Positions 20,801 through 29,164 of a stretch of DNA of 64,000 nt are shown in pieces (positions within the stretch are counted from its first letter, which is position 1; each line of letters begins with the position of its first letter). Under the pieces are notes generated by a model, which saw only the letters and a list, made by a program, of their open reading frames with translations, searched no databases and was not told where the DNA came from. This stretch comes from Azospirillum brasilense (lineage in GTDB: Bacteria; Pseudomonadota; Alphaproteobacteria; Azospirillales; Azospirillaceae), in contig NZ_CP059452.1 in NCBI RefSeq assembly GCF_022023855.1, positions 117,501 through 181,500 of the forward strand. Reading direction: 5' to 3'. The position numbers and the translations under genes are program-made.

Positions 20801-23800
20801 GCGGGATGGAGCGACACCGCTGGAAACACTCCAACGGCAGTGGCAACGTCGGCCGGCTATGCCATCGACACCCGGAGCCCGCCCGTCAACACGGCCCCCG
20901 TCATCGGCGGCGCGGCAGCCGGTCAAGCGGTCAACGACACCGCCAGCAGCCAGCCCTTCGCCACCCTGACCGTGTCCGACAGCCAGACCACCCAGACGCA
21001 GACGGTTGTCGTGACGGTCCGGAATTCGAGTGGCACCGTCGGCGATGCCACCGGCGTCTTCAGCACCCCCAGCCTCATCGCCAGTGGTTTTGCCAAATCG
21101 GCCACCGGCACCTACACTCTGACCGCCAGTTCCGCGGCGGCGGCCCAGGCCGCCCTGCGGCTGCTCGACTTCCAGCCAGCGGCCAACCGGGCCGCTCCGG
21201 GCACCCAGGAGACCACGGCCTTCACCGTGACAGTAACCGACGCGGACGGCGCATCGGCGACGAACACAACGACCAGCGTCAATGTCCTGTCGATCAACGA
21301 CGCTCCGGTGCTGGGCCAGGCGCTCGGCACCAGCAATGTGGACCAGGGACAGGCCTTTTCCTACACGATCCCTGCGGAAGCCTTCACCGACACGGACACC
21401 GGCGACAGCCTGACCTTCAGCGCGACCAGCGGCGACGGCTCGGCGCTGCCCGCCTGGCTCAGCTTCGATGCGGCCACCGGGCGCCTGTCCGGTACGCCGG
21501 GCAACGCCGACGTCGGCACCCGGACGGTGCGCGTCACCGCGACCGATTCCTCCGGCGCGACGGTCTCGGACCTGCTGACCATCGAGGTCGCCAACGTCAA
21601 CGACGGGCCGGTCGCGGCGAACGATGCGGGAGACACAGACCGGCTCACCCCGGTCACGGTGGTTGCGGCAAGCGGCGTCCTCGCCAACGACACGGACCCC
21701 GATGTCGGCGACAGGCTGGCCGTCAGCGCGGTGAACGGCGACGCCACCAATGTTGGCCGGGCCATCACATTGGCCGGTGGCGGCCGGCTGACGCTGAACG
21801 CCGACGGCGGCTACAGCTTCGACCCGGCGGGAGGCTACGGCACGCTGCTGTTTGGCCAGACCCGGCAGGAGACGGTCAGCTACACCGTCACCGACCGGGC
21901 CGGTGCGACCTCAACCGCGACGCTCACCATCACGGTCCGGGGCGTCAACACCGCTCCGGCGGTGCAGGTGGCCAAGCACGTCGCGATCGACCAGAATTCC
22001 AGCCGCGTCGGCCTGTCGATCGACAAGCCGGTCGATCCGGAAGGAGATCCGCTGACCATCACGGTGACCGGTCTGCCAACGGTCGGGACGCTCCAGCGGT
22101 ACGACGGCACGGCGCTCGCCGTCGGCGACACCTTGACGCCGGACCAGCTCGCCGCGGTGATCTACACACCGCCCTTCGGCGCCACCGGGGCCGCGGGGTC
22201 CTTCAGCTACGCCGTTTCGGACGGGACCCATCTGGTCGGCCGTGCGGTGACGATCAGCCTGACGCCGGTGCAATGGCTGAGCCTCACCCCGTCCAGCCTG
22301 TCGATCGCGGAGGGGAACAGCGGCTTTGCCAACCTGACCTACACGATCACCCGGCGCGGCGACACCTCGGGCGCCACCACGGTCAAATGGCAGGTCGACA
22401 CGAACGGCTTGAGCGGCAGCATCGCCGACGCGGCCGATTTCGGCGGCACGCTGCCCAGCGGCAACGTCACCTTCGCGGCCGGGGAGACCAGCAAGACCAT
22501 CACCGTTCCGATCAGCGGCGACCGGCAGGTCGAGGGGAATGAGCAGTTCCGGGTCCTGCTCTTCTCCCCATCGACCACGGTGGCCGACGCCAAGATCACG
22601 GTGGAGACCGCGACGGCGACCGGCACCATCCTCAACGACGACCGTGCCGCCACGATCACCGCGGTGACCGGCCCGACCGCCGGCCGCTACTTGGCGGCGC
22701 GCGGCGACACGCTGGACTTCACCGTCGCCTTCAGCGACGCGGTCAGCGTCTCCGGCACCGGCGTGCCTCGGCTGGCGCTGACCATCGGGACCCAGACCCG
22801 CTACGCCACCTTCCTGCGCGTGGAGTCCGGCAAACTGGTGTTCCGCTATGCCGTCGGCGCGGGCGATCTGGACAACGACGGCATCGTGGTCGCGGGGACC
22901 ATCGACCCGAACGGCGCGCAGATCCGCGACAGCGTCGGCAACACCGTCACCAACCTCGGTTTCGGCGCCGCCGCGCCGGTCACCAGCCATGTGCTGGTCA
23001 ACGTCCGCGGCGGCCACGCCATCGACGGCTACATCGCCGGCGCCACGGTGTTCGCCGACGCCAATGCCAACGGCCAGCTTGACGACGGCGAGGCGTTCGG
23101 GACCACCAACGCGGTGGGGAACTGGTCGATCCCCGGCGGGGCCGGACCCATCGTCATGATCGGGGGCACCGACATCTCGACCAATCTGCCCTTCACCGGC
23201 GTCTACGAGGCTCCAAGTTCCGCGTCCGTCATCACACCGCTGACCACCATCATCATGGGCATGGCGGGGCTCGCCGGAACAGACAGCGAGATCGCCGCTG
23301 CGGCGACCGAACTGAAGGGCAAGCTCGGCCTCGACGCCAGCCTCGACCTGCTCACCTACGACCCCATCGTCGCGGTGACCACGGCCGGGGCGGGCGCCGC
23401 GGCCATCGCGACGGCACTGAAGACGCAATCCGCCGCCGCCAGCGTCGCCAACGTGATCGTCCAGGGCAGCGCCGTGCTCGCCGGCGTGGTGATCGGCACG
23501 CCGCGGGCCAGCGGCGTGATCGGGCGGGCGCTGGTGGGTGCCATCGCCGACGCGGTCAAGGCCGTCCCGGCCGGCGGCACGATCGACCTCGCCGATCCGG
23601 TGGTCATCGCCGCCATCCTGGCCGCTGCCGGTGCGCGGATCGGGGCTGTGGACAGCGCGAAGCTGACCATGGTGACGGGCGGTGCTGCCAACGTCATCGC
23701 TGCATCGAACGGCGCGGTGATCACCGCCGGCACGACCAACAGCGGCGGCATCGACGGGCTGACCCAGATGGCCCAGGCGCAAGTGGTGGCGCAGGGCACG

Positions 23801-26800
23801 GCGGCGGACGAACTGCGCAGCGGCACCGCCGCGGGCGATGTGTCGGGGGCCGTCACCGCCTTCACCGGCACGAACCTCCAGCAGCAGATCAGCGCGGCCC
23901 AGGTTGCCGTGGTCATCCCGTCGCGTCTCGTCATCGCGGCGACCGACGCCGACAAGCGCGAGGGGGACGGCACCAACCCGGGGGGCACCACCGCCTTCAC
24001 CTTCACCGTCACCCGCGCCGGCAACACGGGGGGCGCCCTGACGGTGGCTTGGACGGTGGCGGCCGGTGACGGGGCGGGAGGCGCCACGCTCGACGCCGCC
24101 GATTTCGGCGGGAGCCTGCCGTCGGGCACCGTCTCCTTCGCCGACGGTGAGGCGACGAAGACCATCACCATCCTGGTGTCGGGCGATACGGACATCGAGC
24201 CGGACGAGACCTTCACCGTCACCCTGTCCAGTCCGTCCGTCACGGCGACGGCGATCGAGACGGCGTCGGCGTCGGGGACCATTCGCAACGAGGACCCGAT
24301 CGATCCGCAATTGACCCTGCCGCCCGCAAGGACGGTGGTGGCGGGGACGGCCACGGCCATCGCCGGTTTGTCGATTATGGATGGCGACAGCGCCACCGTG
24401 ACGGTGATCCTGACGCCCGGCAACGGCAGCCTCGGCCTCGCCGGCCCCGCATCGGTCAGCACGGCCGGTGACGGCACCCTGACGCTCACCGGCAGCGTGG
24501 CCGACGTCAACACGACTCTCGCCTCGCTGGTCTTCACCGGGGCCGGCGGACAGACGGCAGGCAGCATCGCGGTGACGGTGGCCGACGGCGATGCCTCGAC
24601 GCCGGACGCCTCGGGCACGCTCGCCATCGCCATCCAGTCGCCGCCCGCCAACGTTCTGCCGAGCAGCCCGACCCTGGTCGCCGGCCGCTCGACCGAGGTG
24701 CTGGGGCTGGAGGTCACGGACATCGACGGCGGCACCATGACCGTCGTGCTGACGCCGACCAACGGCGCCATCACCCTGCCGCTCTACGGTTCGGCCACGA
24801 CGAGCGACCTCGGCAACGGCAAGGTCCGGCTCACCGGTTCGCTGGAGGACGTGAACCGCACGCTGCAGCAGCTCGAATTCATCGCGTCGCGCAGCGTCAC
24901 CAGCGCGTCGATCCGGTTCGAATCTTCCGACGACCAGCCGCTGACCCCCGACTCCGACAGCCTGCTGGTCATCGGCGTGCTGTCCTCGCCCGAGCACACG
25001 GCGCCCACCGCCCTGTCGGTGATTTCCGGCGTGGCGACGGCGGTGACCGGCCTGTCGGTCAGCGACTATGACAGCCCGACGCTGCAGGTGACGCTGACCC
25101 CGACCAACGGCGCGCTGGCTCTGACGGCGCAGGGCGGGGTGACCCTGACCCAGCCGTCCGCGGGCGTCTGGCGCCTGCTTGGCACCCAGGCCGACATCAC
25201 GGCCACGCTGGCCACCGTGACCTTCACCGGAACGGCGGGCCAGACCTCCGGCACGATCCGGGTGACGACCAGCGACCTCGGCACACTGACGACCGACGCC
25301 GAGGCGACCATCGCGGTGACCATCGCCGATCCGGCGACCCTGGTCGCTCCGACGCTCACCCTGCCGCAGCCGATCACCCTGGAACAGGGCCTCGCCACGG
25401 CTCTGGCGGGCATCCAGATCGCCGATCCGGACAGCCCGTCGATCACGGTGACCCTGACGCCGTCCCAGGCGACTTTGGGGGCCACAGCGGCGGGGCAGGC
25501 GAGCGTAACGACGGCGGGCGACGGAACGATGACCATCAGCGGGTCGGTCGCCGACGTGAACGCGACCCTGGCCGCCCTGCGGATCACTGGCGGCACCGCC
25601 GCCACGGCGACGGTCGCGGTGACCGTGAGCGACGGCCTCACCACGCCGGCCACCGGCACGCTGACCCTGCCGATGGTGGACACCACCCCGCCGGGCAGCC
25701 CGACGATCACCGCCGTGAGCACCGACTCCGCCGGCACGCTGCCGGTGACGGTCACCAACACCAACCGCAACCGGCTCTTCGTCCGCGGCACGGCGGAAGC
25801 CGACAGCCGGGTCGTCCTGTCCGACGGCGGGACGGAGGTGGCGACGGTCACCGCCGACGCGCAAGGCGCCTGGGTCGCCGATCTCAGCGCGGCGCCGCTC
25901 CTGGACGGCACCCACGCCTTCACCGCCCGGGCGACCGACGCGGCGGGCAACAGCGGTCCGGCGTCCGGCGCCCTGTCGGTCGTCATCGACACCGTCGCCC
26001 CGACGACGCCGTCGGTGGCCTTCAACGACGCGTCCATCGACCAGGCCAAGCAGAGCAACGTCGGATTTGCCCTCTCCGGCGGCGAGGCCGGGGCGACCTA
26101 TCGCTGGACGCTGTCCTCCTCGGGCGGTGGCGGTCCGCTGACGGGCGCCGGAACGCTCGCTGGTGCGGGCGGCACGGTCGGCGGGATCGACGTGTCCGGC
26201 CTGCTCGACGGCACGCTGTCCCTCTCGGTCACGCTGACCGACGCGGCGGGCAACGTCTCGGCGGCCGGGACGGCGACCGCGGCGAAGGCGGCGGGAGCGG
26301 TGGTGGACGGCACGCAGGTCCAGACGCTCGCGTCGCAGTCCAACGGACGGGCCGTCAGCACCGTGGTGATCCAGGCGCCCGCTGCCGGCCGCACGGAGGA
26401 TCCCAGCAGCCCGAACGCCGGGCTGGCCGACGTGCCGCTGGTCCGGGAGACGGTGACCGATCCGTCAACCGGGCAGCCGACGCTGGCGACCACGTTGCAG
26501 ATCGGGTTGCCGACCGGAGTGGGCGTCGCGGCGAGCGGCCCGATAGCCCGCGAGGGGGTGAGCCTCGCACAGGCCGACCTGATCCAGGCGATCGAGACGC
26601 GCACGACGGCGGGGTCAGTCTCGCGGTCCGACCTGTCCAGCGGCGGCGTCCGCTTCCTGAGTACGCTGCCGCAGCAGACGTCCTTGCTGCTGCGCACGCT
26701 TGCCTTCACCGCGCCCGGCGCGCCAGGGGCGGCGGTCCGGGTCACCGGCGCCATGCCGGGCTCCACCATGCCGACGGCTCTGGTCATCGACACCACCGGG

Positions 26801-27751
26801 GTCTCAGGGCCGCTGACCATCCAGCTCGACACCGTGTCGTTCGCCGCGGTGATCGGGTCGGCGACGTTGACCGGCGGCGAGGGCAATCAGGTGGTGTATG
26901 GCGACGCCGGCAGCCAGTCGATCATCCTCGGCCCCGGCGACGATGTCCTGTCGGGCGGCGGCGGCAACGACACGGTGGCCAGCACGCTCGGCAACGACAC
27001 GCTGTATGGCGACGGCGGCGACGACCTGATGCACGGGGGCGACGGCGACGACCTGATGGATGCCGGCGCCGACAACGACACGATGGGCGGCGGGGCCGGC
27101 AACGACACGATGGGCGGCGGAGCCGGCAACGACATCCTGATCGGGGAAGGCGGCAGCGACGCTCTGTTCGGCGGCACGGGCAACGACACCCTCTTCGGCG
27201 GCGACGGAGACGACACGCTGTTCGGCGAGGACGGCAACGACATCCTGTCGTTGGGAATGGGCAACGACATCGCCAGCGGTGGCGATGGGGGCGACACGCT
27301 GTTCGGCGAGGACGGCAACGACACCCTCTTCGGCGGGGCCGGCAACGACATCCTGTCGCTGGGGATGGGCAACGACCTGACCGATGGCGGGGCGGGCAGC
27401 GACACGCTGTTCGGCGAGGATGGCAACGACACGCTGTTCGGCGGCGCCGGCGACGATGTGCTGGTTGGCGGGGCGGGCAACGACGTGCTGTTCTCCGATG
27501 GCGGTGCGGACACGCTGTGGGGTGGTGCCGGGGCGGACGTCTTCGCCCTTGGTGGTGCATCCGGCGGATCGATGATGATGGATTTCACTGCGGGCACCGA
27601 TCGGCTGGCGCTTTTCGACTCCTCGCTCGATCTCAAAAGCGTGATCGCGTCGGCGAGGGTGGTGAACGGCAACACCGTGCTCGATCTGCGGCCGGGGGTG
27701 AGCGTCACCATCGTCGGGCAGACCGGTGATGCCGCCCGCTGGTTCACCTGA
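14837..27751 (+). CDS. giant RTX-type secreted adhesin, 4,304 residues
   Basis: A single unbroken frame from a GTG start (GAGGG about 10 bases upstream). Domains in order: five FG-GAP/VCBS units with Ca-binding DxDGDxDL motifs (residues 1-272); about 27 repeats of a 26-residue unit of the type GNTLLVSGVETLTGGSGTDV (274-988); one diverged and eight near-identical 99-residue Ig-like repeats (1022-1907); further Ig, cadherin-like and VCBS units (1908-2478); Calx-beta domains (about 2482-2605 and 3029-3155); a BapA-like segment with DANANGQLDDGEA (2722-3028); four related beta units (3155-3615); and over twenty RTX nonapeptides of the GGxGxDxLx type (4022-4242). The end (FALGGASGG, DFTAGTDRL) is typical of type I secretion substrates. 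No N-terminal signal peptide is seen. It should be exported by a TolC/ABC system encoded elsewhere and act in biofilm formation or surface attachment. Confidence 0.93.
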   Translation: MANPTFTMIGTNSFGLSDTGSEAAPVLADLDGDNDLDLLVGNADGNTLFFRNTGTTLSPTFTLDSTNPFGITNVSAGGALPGLVDIDGDGDLDLFIGNHAGSTLFFRNNGTSAQAPTFSLEGTNPFGIQNAGSYGAPSFADLDGDDDLDLLIGSADGNIFFYRNSGSTLLPTFTLAGTNPFSLPRDLDGYASPALADINGDGLVDLITKSTVYVNVGTAAAPTFSLFATNPYGNPGPGAYPRPALGDLDGDGDRDLVIGVDGGSLEYFRNVAPVTVTLGNGGNTIALSQINTLTGGTGTDVVSLVEIGATYLVTGIETLTGSTATDAVTLGGGGNTLLVSRVETLAGGSGTDVVTLGSFGNTMLVSGVETLTGGIGTDVAILGSLGNTLLVDGVETLTGGLGIDVVTLGNSAGNTLTVFRLETLTGGAGTDVVTFASGGNTLLAEGIETLTGAVGVDSVTLGNGGNTVTVRLLESLIGGSGTDIVTLGTGGNALTVRLMESIIGGSGSDTVTLGTGGNTVWVSGVETLLGGSGADTATLDSNGNTLTTRLVETLFGGSGSDTVTLGTGGNTLWVSGVETLLGGSGADTATLASGGNTVTVRLLESLIGGSGTDIVLLGTGGNTLRVSGIETLTGGSGTDVVTLLTGGNTLTVSLLESLLGAIGTDVVTLGSAGNTMLVSALETLTGGSGLDVVTVSASGLTALVTGIETLNGNSGRDAVTLGDSAGTTIQVSRLETLTGSVGTDVVTFGGTFGNTLMVSGIETLTGGTATDVVTLGSDGNTIEVSEVETLFGGSGTDVVTLGGGGNTLLVRLLETLTGGSGTDVVTFGTGGNVMTASGVETIKGGSGLDIVTLGDSAGNTLTVWRIETLIGTSGTDAVTLGSAGNTLLVDGVETVSGGIGTDLVELGSAGNTLLVSGVETLTGGTGTDVVTLGGGGNTLLVSGVETLTGGADTDVVTLGSDGNTLAVTMLETLIGGTGTDVVTFSPAGNQGTLFVSGVETVYTPFQTLTLNGIDTLIVLPASPTVPVLNPASDSGVVGDALTNASQPTLTGTADADSVVHLYGNGVEIGTGTADSSGAWTVIPGTALADGIWTLTARGTLSGIVGGVSGPLLVTIDTGASSPTALALAASSNSGSTADTLTNVTAPVITGSVAEAGVVVLYEGSTALGTVTAAAAGAWSITAASLSDGAHTLTATVTDAAGNSSSASAALTVTIDTGASSPTALALAASSNSGSTSDTLTNVAAPVITGSVAEAGVVVLYEGSTALGTVTAAAAGAWSITAASLSDGAHTLTATVTDAAGNSSSASAALTVTIDTGASSPTALALAASSNSGSTSDTLTNVAAPVITGSVAEAGVVVLYEGSTALGTVTAAAAGAWSITAASLSDGAHTLTATVTDAAGNSSSASAALTVTIDTGASSPTALALAASSNSGSTSDTLTNVAAPVITGSVAEAGVVVLYEGSTALGTVTAAAAGAWSITAASLSDGAHTLTATVTDAAGNSSSASAALTVTIDTGASSPTALALAVGSNSGLTSDTLTNVTAPVITGSVAEAGVVVLYEGSTALGTVTAAAAGAWSITAASLSDGAHTLTATVTDATGNSSSASAALTVTIDTGASAPTGLALAAASNSGSTVDTLTNVTAPVITGSVAEAGVVVLYEGSTALGTVTAAAAGAWSITAASLSDGAHTLTATVTDAAGNSSSASAALTVTIDTGASSPTALALAVGSNSGSTSDTLTNVAAPVITGSVAEAGVVVLYEGSTALGTVTAAAAGAWSITAASLSDGAHTLTATVTDAAGNSSSASAALTVTIDTGASSPTALALAVGSNSGLTSDTLTNVTAPVITGSVAEAGVVVLYEGSTALGTVTAAAAGAWSITAASLSDGAHTLTATVTDAAGNSSSASAALTVTIDTGTPSVAIALSRATLGVGETATVTFTFSEAPVGFSLSAVTAQNGTLSDLSVLPGSDGLVYTATLTPSVEINTSDSRITVAAGWSDTAGNTPTAVATSAGYAIDTRSPPVNTAPVIGGAAAGQAVNDTASSQPFATLTVSDSQTTQTQTVVVTVRNSSGTVGDATGVFSTPSLIASGFAKSATGTYTLTASSAAAAQAALRLLDFQPAANRAAPGTQETTAFTVTVTDADGASATNTTTSVNVLSINDAPVLGQALGTSNVDQGQAFSYTIPAEAFTDTDTGDSLTFSATSGDGSALPAWLSFDAATGRLSGTPGNADVGTRTVRVTATDSSGATVSDLLTIEVANVNDGPVAANDAGDTDRLTPVTVVAASGVLANDTDPDVGDRLAVSAVNGDATNVGRAITLAGGGRLTLNADGGYSFDPAGGYGTLLFGQTRQETVSYTVTDRAGATSTATLTITVRGVNTAPAVQVAKHVAIDQNSSRVGLSIDKPVDPEGDPLTITVTGLPTVGTLQRYDGTALAVGDTLTPDQLAAVIYTPPFGATGAAGSFSYAVSDGTHLVGRAVTISLTPVQWLSLTPSSLSIAEGNSGFANLTYTITRRGDTSGATTVKWQVDTNGLSGSIADAADFGGTLPSGNVTFAAGETSKTITVPISGDRQVEGNEQFRVLLFSPSTTVADAKITVETATATGTILNDDRAATITAVTGPTAGRYLAARGDTLDFTVAFSDAVSVSGTGVPRLALTIGTQTRYATFLRVESGKLVFRYAVGAGDLDNDGIVVAGTIDPNGAQIRDSVGNTVTNLGFGAAAPVTSHVLVNVRGGHAIDGYIAGATVFADANANGQLDDGEAFGTTNAVGNWSIPGGAGPIVMIGGTDISTNLPFTGVYEAPSSASVITPLTTIIMGMAGLAGTDSEIAAAATELKGKLGLDASLDLLTYDPIVAVTTAGAGAAAIATALKTQSAAASVANVIVQGSAVLAGVVIGTPRASGVIGRALVGAIADAVKAVPAGGTIDLADPVVIAAILAAAGARIGAVDSAKLTMVTGGAANVIAASNGAVITAGTTNSGGIDGLTQMAQAQVVAQGTAADELRSGTAAGDVSGAVTAFTGTNLQQQISAAQVAVVIPSRLVIAATDADKREGDGTNPGGTTAFTFTVTRAGNTGGALTVAWTVAAGDGAGGATLDAADFGGSLPSGTVSFADGEATKTITILVSGDTDIEPDETFTVTLSSPSVTATAIETASASGTIRNEDPIDPQLTLPPARTVVAGTATAIAGLSIMDGDSATVTVILTPGNGSLGLAGPASVSTAGDGTLTLTGSVADVNTTLASLVFTGAGGQTAGSIAVTVADGDASTPDASGTLAIAIQSPPANVLPSSPTLVAGRSTEVLGLEVTDIDGGTMTVVLTPTNGAITLPLYGSATTSDLGNGKVRLTGSLEDVNRTLQQLEFIASRSVTSASIRFESSDDQPLTPDSDSLLVIGVLSSPEHTAPTALSVISGVATAVTGLSVSDYDSPTLQVTLTPTNGALALTAQGGVTLTQPSAGVWRLLGTQADITATLATVTFTGTAGQTSGTIRVTTSDLGTLTTDAEATIAVTIADPATLVAPTLTLPQPITLEQGLATALAGIQIADPDSPSITVTLTPSQATLGATAAGQASVTTAGDGTMTISGSVADVNATLAALRITGGTAATATVAVTVSDGLTTPATGTLTLPMVDTTPPGSPTITAVSTDSAGTLPVTVTNTNRNRLFVRGTAEADSRVVLSDGGTEVATVTADAQGAWVADLSAAPLLDGTHAFTARATDAAGNSGPASGALSVVIDTVAPTTPSVAFNDASIDQAKQSNVGFALSGGEAGATYRWTLSSSGGGGPLTGAGTLAGAGGTVGGIDVSGLLDGTLSLSVTLTDAAGNVSAAGTATAAKAAGAVVDGTQVQTLASQSNGRAVSTVVIQAPAAGRTEDPSSPNAGLADVPLVRETVTDPSTGQPTLATTLQIGLPTGVGVAASGPIAREGVSLAQADLIQAIETRTTAGSVSRSDLSSGGVRFLSTLPQQTSLLLRTLAFTAPGAPGAAVRVTGAMPGSTMPTALVIDTTGVSGPLTIQLDTVSFAAVIGSATLTGGEGNQVVYGDAGSQSIILGPGDDVLSGGGGNDTVASTLGNDTLYGDGGDDLMHGGDGDDLMDAGADNDTMGGGAGNDTMGGGAGNDILIGEGGSDALFGGTGNDTLFGGDGDDTLFGEDGNDILSLGMGNDIASGGDGGDTLFGEDGNDTLFGGAGNDILSLGMGNDLTDGGAGSDTLFGEDGNDTLFGGAGDDVLVGGAGNDVLFSDGGADTLWGGAGADVFALGGASGGSMMMDFTAGTDRLALFDSSLDLKSVIASARVVNGNTVLDLRPGVSVTIVGQTGDAARWFT
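15656..17800 (+). repeat. array of about 27 degenerate 78-base repeats (26 residues each) in the adhesin
   Basis: Each unit encodes a variant of GNTLLVSGVETLTGGSGTDV followed by about six residues such as VTLGSF. The regular hydrophobic pattern, the Gly-Gly turn and the conserved Asn and Asp suggest a beta-solenoid in which each unit is one coil. The units vary, so the array is older than the 297-base repeats that follow. Confidence 0.8.
18180..20556 (+). repeat. eight 297-base tandem repeats (99-residue Ig-like units) in the adhesin
   Basis: Units begin near 18180, 18477, 18774, 19071, 19368, 19665, 19962 and 20259. Units 2-4 are almost identical in DNA sequence; units 5, 7 and 8 share the AVGSNSG variant; unit 6 is the most diverged (ASAPTGLALAAASNSG). 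Near-identity at silent positions points to recent duplication or gene conversion, so copy number probably varies among strains. Confidence 0.93.
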
Positions 27752-27753
27752 CG

Positions 27754-27779
27754 GGAGGGGGGCGCCGTGCGTCCCCTCC
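27754..27779 (+). terminator. hairpin after the adhesin gene
   Basis: GGAGGGG (27754-27760) pairs with CCCCTCC (27773-27779), directly after the adhesin stop codon, followed by TTCC. It is a likely but weak intrinsic terminator. Confidence 0.5.
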
Positions 27780-27822
27780 TTCCGCGCTGTTGGCCGCGGA
27801 ATGGGTGGTGTTATCGTCGGGT

Positions 27823-28656
27823 ATGGCTGCGCGTGTGCTGAGGCTTTTTCCGGGACCGCCCGAAGAGGTGGCGTTGGCGGGGCTGTATGTGGCCGATGCG
27901 CTGCACAGCTTGGGCAGCGCATCGGCGCCGTTCGTCTATGCGAGCTTCGTCGCCAGCCTGGACGGGCGCATCGCGCTGCAGGATGGCGAAGCGAGCCGCC
28001 TTCCAGTCGAGATCACCAGCGAGAGTGATTTCCGCCTGTTCCTCGAACTGCAGGCCCAGGCCGATTGCCTCGTCACCCATGGCGGCTATCTGCGCGACCT
28101 CGCGGCAGGCCGGTTGGACGACGTGCTGCAGGTCGGGACGCGCGCCATGGACCGCGACCTCGCGCGGTGGAGGCTGGAGAACGGCTTGTCCGCCCAGCCG
28201 GCTATCGTGATCGCCAGCGCCAGCCTCGATTTTCCGATTCCGCAGTCGGTCATCCGGGAGAAGCAGCGTGTTCTGATCGCGACCGGTCGGCAGGCCCCGC
28301 GCGATCGGGTCGACGCGTTGCGCGCGCGTGGCTTCCCGGTGATCCTAGCTGGAGACGGTGCATCGGTGGAGGGGGCGCCTCTGGTCCGGGAACTCGGCAA
28401 CCTCGGCTTCCGCAGCGTGTATCTGCTGACCGGCCCCCGCATGCTGTCCACCATGCTGCGGGACGGAATGCTGTCGCGGCTTTATCTCACCATCGCGCAC
28501 CGCGTGGTGGGAGGGGAGAGCTTTCACACCATGGCGACGGGGCCACGGTTGGAGGGAGCCGGCCGCCTGCGCCTGTCCTCGCTGCATTACGACAGCGCGG
28601 CACCGGATGGGGCGGGCCAATGGTTCGCCCGGTTCGAGCCGCTGCGCCCGGCGTGA
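27823..28656 (+). CDS. RibD C-terminal / dihydrofolate-reductase-like protein
   Basis: The protein has a RibD_C (DHFR-like) fold: FVYASFVASLDGRIAL near the start, the substrate-side segment LVTHGGYLRDLAAGRLDD and the C-terminal GFRSVYLLTGPRMLSTMLRD with LYLTIAHRVVGGESF. Such proteins reduce pyrimidine or pterin rings with NAD(P)H. At the border of an H4MPT cluster it could serve as a dihydromethanopterin reductase or another pterin reductase, but this is inference from position. The start at 27823 (MAARVLRL) is preferred over 27790 because the conserved region starts soon after it; no clear ribosome site decides. Confidence 0.75.
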   Translation: MAARVLRLFPGPPEEVALAGLYVADALHSLGSASAPFVYASFVASLDGRIALQDGEASRLPVEITSESDFRLFLELQAQADCLVTHGGYLRDLAAGRLDDVLQVGTRAMDRDLARWRLENGLSAQPAIVIASASLDFPIPQSVIREKQRVLIATGRQAPRDRVDALRARGFPVILAGDGASVEGAPLVRELGNLGFRSVYLLTGPRMLSTMLRDGMLSRLYLTIAHRVVGGESFHTMATGPRLEGAGRLRLSSLHYDSAAPDGAGQWFARFEPLRPA

Positions 28657-28712
28657 GGCCGGTTTCCAAACTCAGACCGGTCCGTGAACAGCGGCCTTGT
28701 TGAAACGAGCAT

Positions 28713-28746
28713 GCGGGCAGGGGAGACGTGTCTCGCCGCTGCCCGC
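28713..28746. terminator. bidirectional hairpin between the RibD-like gene and pqqA
   Basis: GCGGGCAG at 28713-28720 pairs with CTGCCCGC at 28739-28746, and inside it GAGAC pairs with GTCTC. It lies between two convergent genes and could end transcription from both sides. Confidence 0.55.
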
Positions 28747-28800
28747 AGGAAGGTCGGTGGTGGGCATAATGAGGCATACGGCGTCGCCGTTACCACGCCA

Positions 28801-28881
28801 TCAAAGCTGTGCGCAGGCGTAGGCGTTGATTTCGGTGCCGACGGCGATCACGCGGATTTTCGGTTTGCGCCAAGTCTTCAT
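28801..28881 (-). CDS. pqqA: PqqA, pyrroloquinoline quinone precursor peptide
   Basis: A 26-codon gene encoding MKTWRKPKIRVIAVGTEINA followed by YACAQL. It has the PqqA hallmarks: the MKxWxKP start and the conserved Glu and Tyr in the ExxxY spacing (E17, Y21) that are cross-linked by the radical SAM enzyme PqqE to build PQQ. GAGGGAG lies 7 bases upstream of the ATG. No pqqBCDE genes are in the window. PQQ is the cofactor of XoxF encoded at 57297-59180. Confidence 0.95.
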   Translation of the reverse strand: MKTWRKPKIRVIAVGTEINAYACAQL

Positions 28882-29164
28882 GGTGCGCTCCCTCAGTTTT
28901 TGGATGGAAAGGACCATCTGCGGTTTTGGTCCTCTCCAGAAAGCCTACCGGTCCGATCCTGGTGCGGCCATCCTACGAATGGATAGCGGCACGGAAAATA
29001 CGGATGGATTTTTTGTGGTCAATGAATGCCGAATTTATTTGGCACTGATTGCGATCGGGCGGTCATCCCCGCGGCGACCTCCGAATGCGTGCTTGAGAGC
29101 GAATGCCGGATCGTCCCACCATGAGGACGCGCTTCTTCGGACAGACCAGCATGGACCCGACCCG
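28882..29164. other. divergent spacer, probable pqqA promoter region
   Basis: It contains a hairpin (AGGACCA at 28910-28916 with TGGTCCT at 28927-28933) about 30 bases ahead of pqqA, and a T-rich patch (GGATTTTTTGTGG near 29003). It may be the pqqA leader. No gene is seen. Confidence 0.4.

Noticed and set aside
17839-20829. Long minus-strand frame of 996 codons opposite the adhesin
   Set aside because: It mirrors the repeated plus-strand gene; composition and repeats come from the adhesin codons, and no domain is recognisable.
21911-25915. Minus-strand frame of 1,334 codons opposite the adhesin
   Set aside because: Arg/Gly/His-rich translation typical of an antisense shadow in GC-rich DNA.
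14837-27751. Lanthanide-binding (lanmodulin-like) role of the Ca-binding repeats in the adhesin
   Set aside because: DxDGDxD and RTX motifs are normal calcium sites in adhesins; no EF-hand with the Pro of lanmodulin is seen, and proximity to xoxF alone is not evidence.
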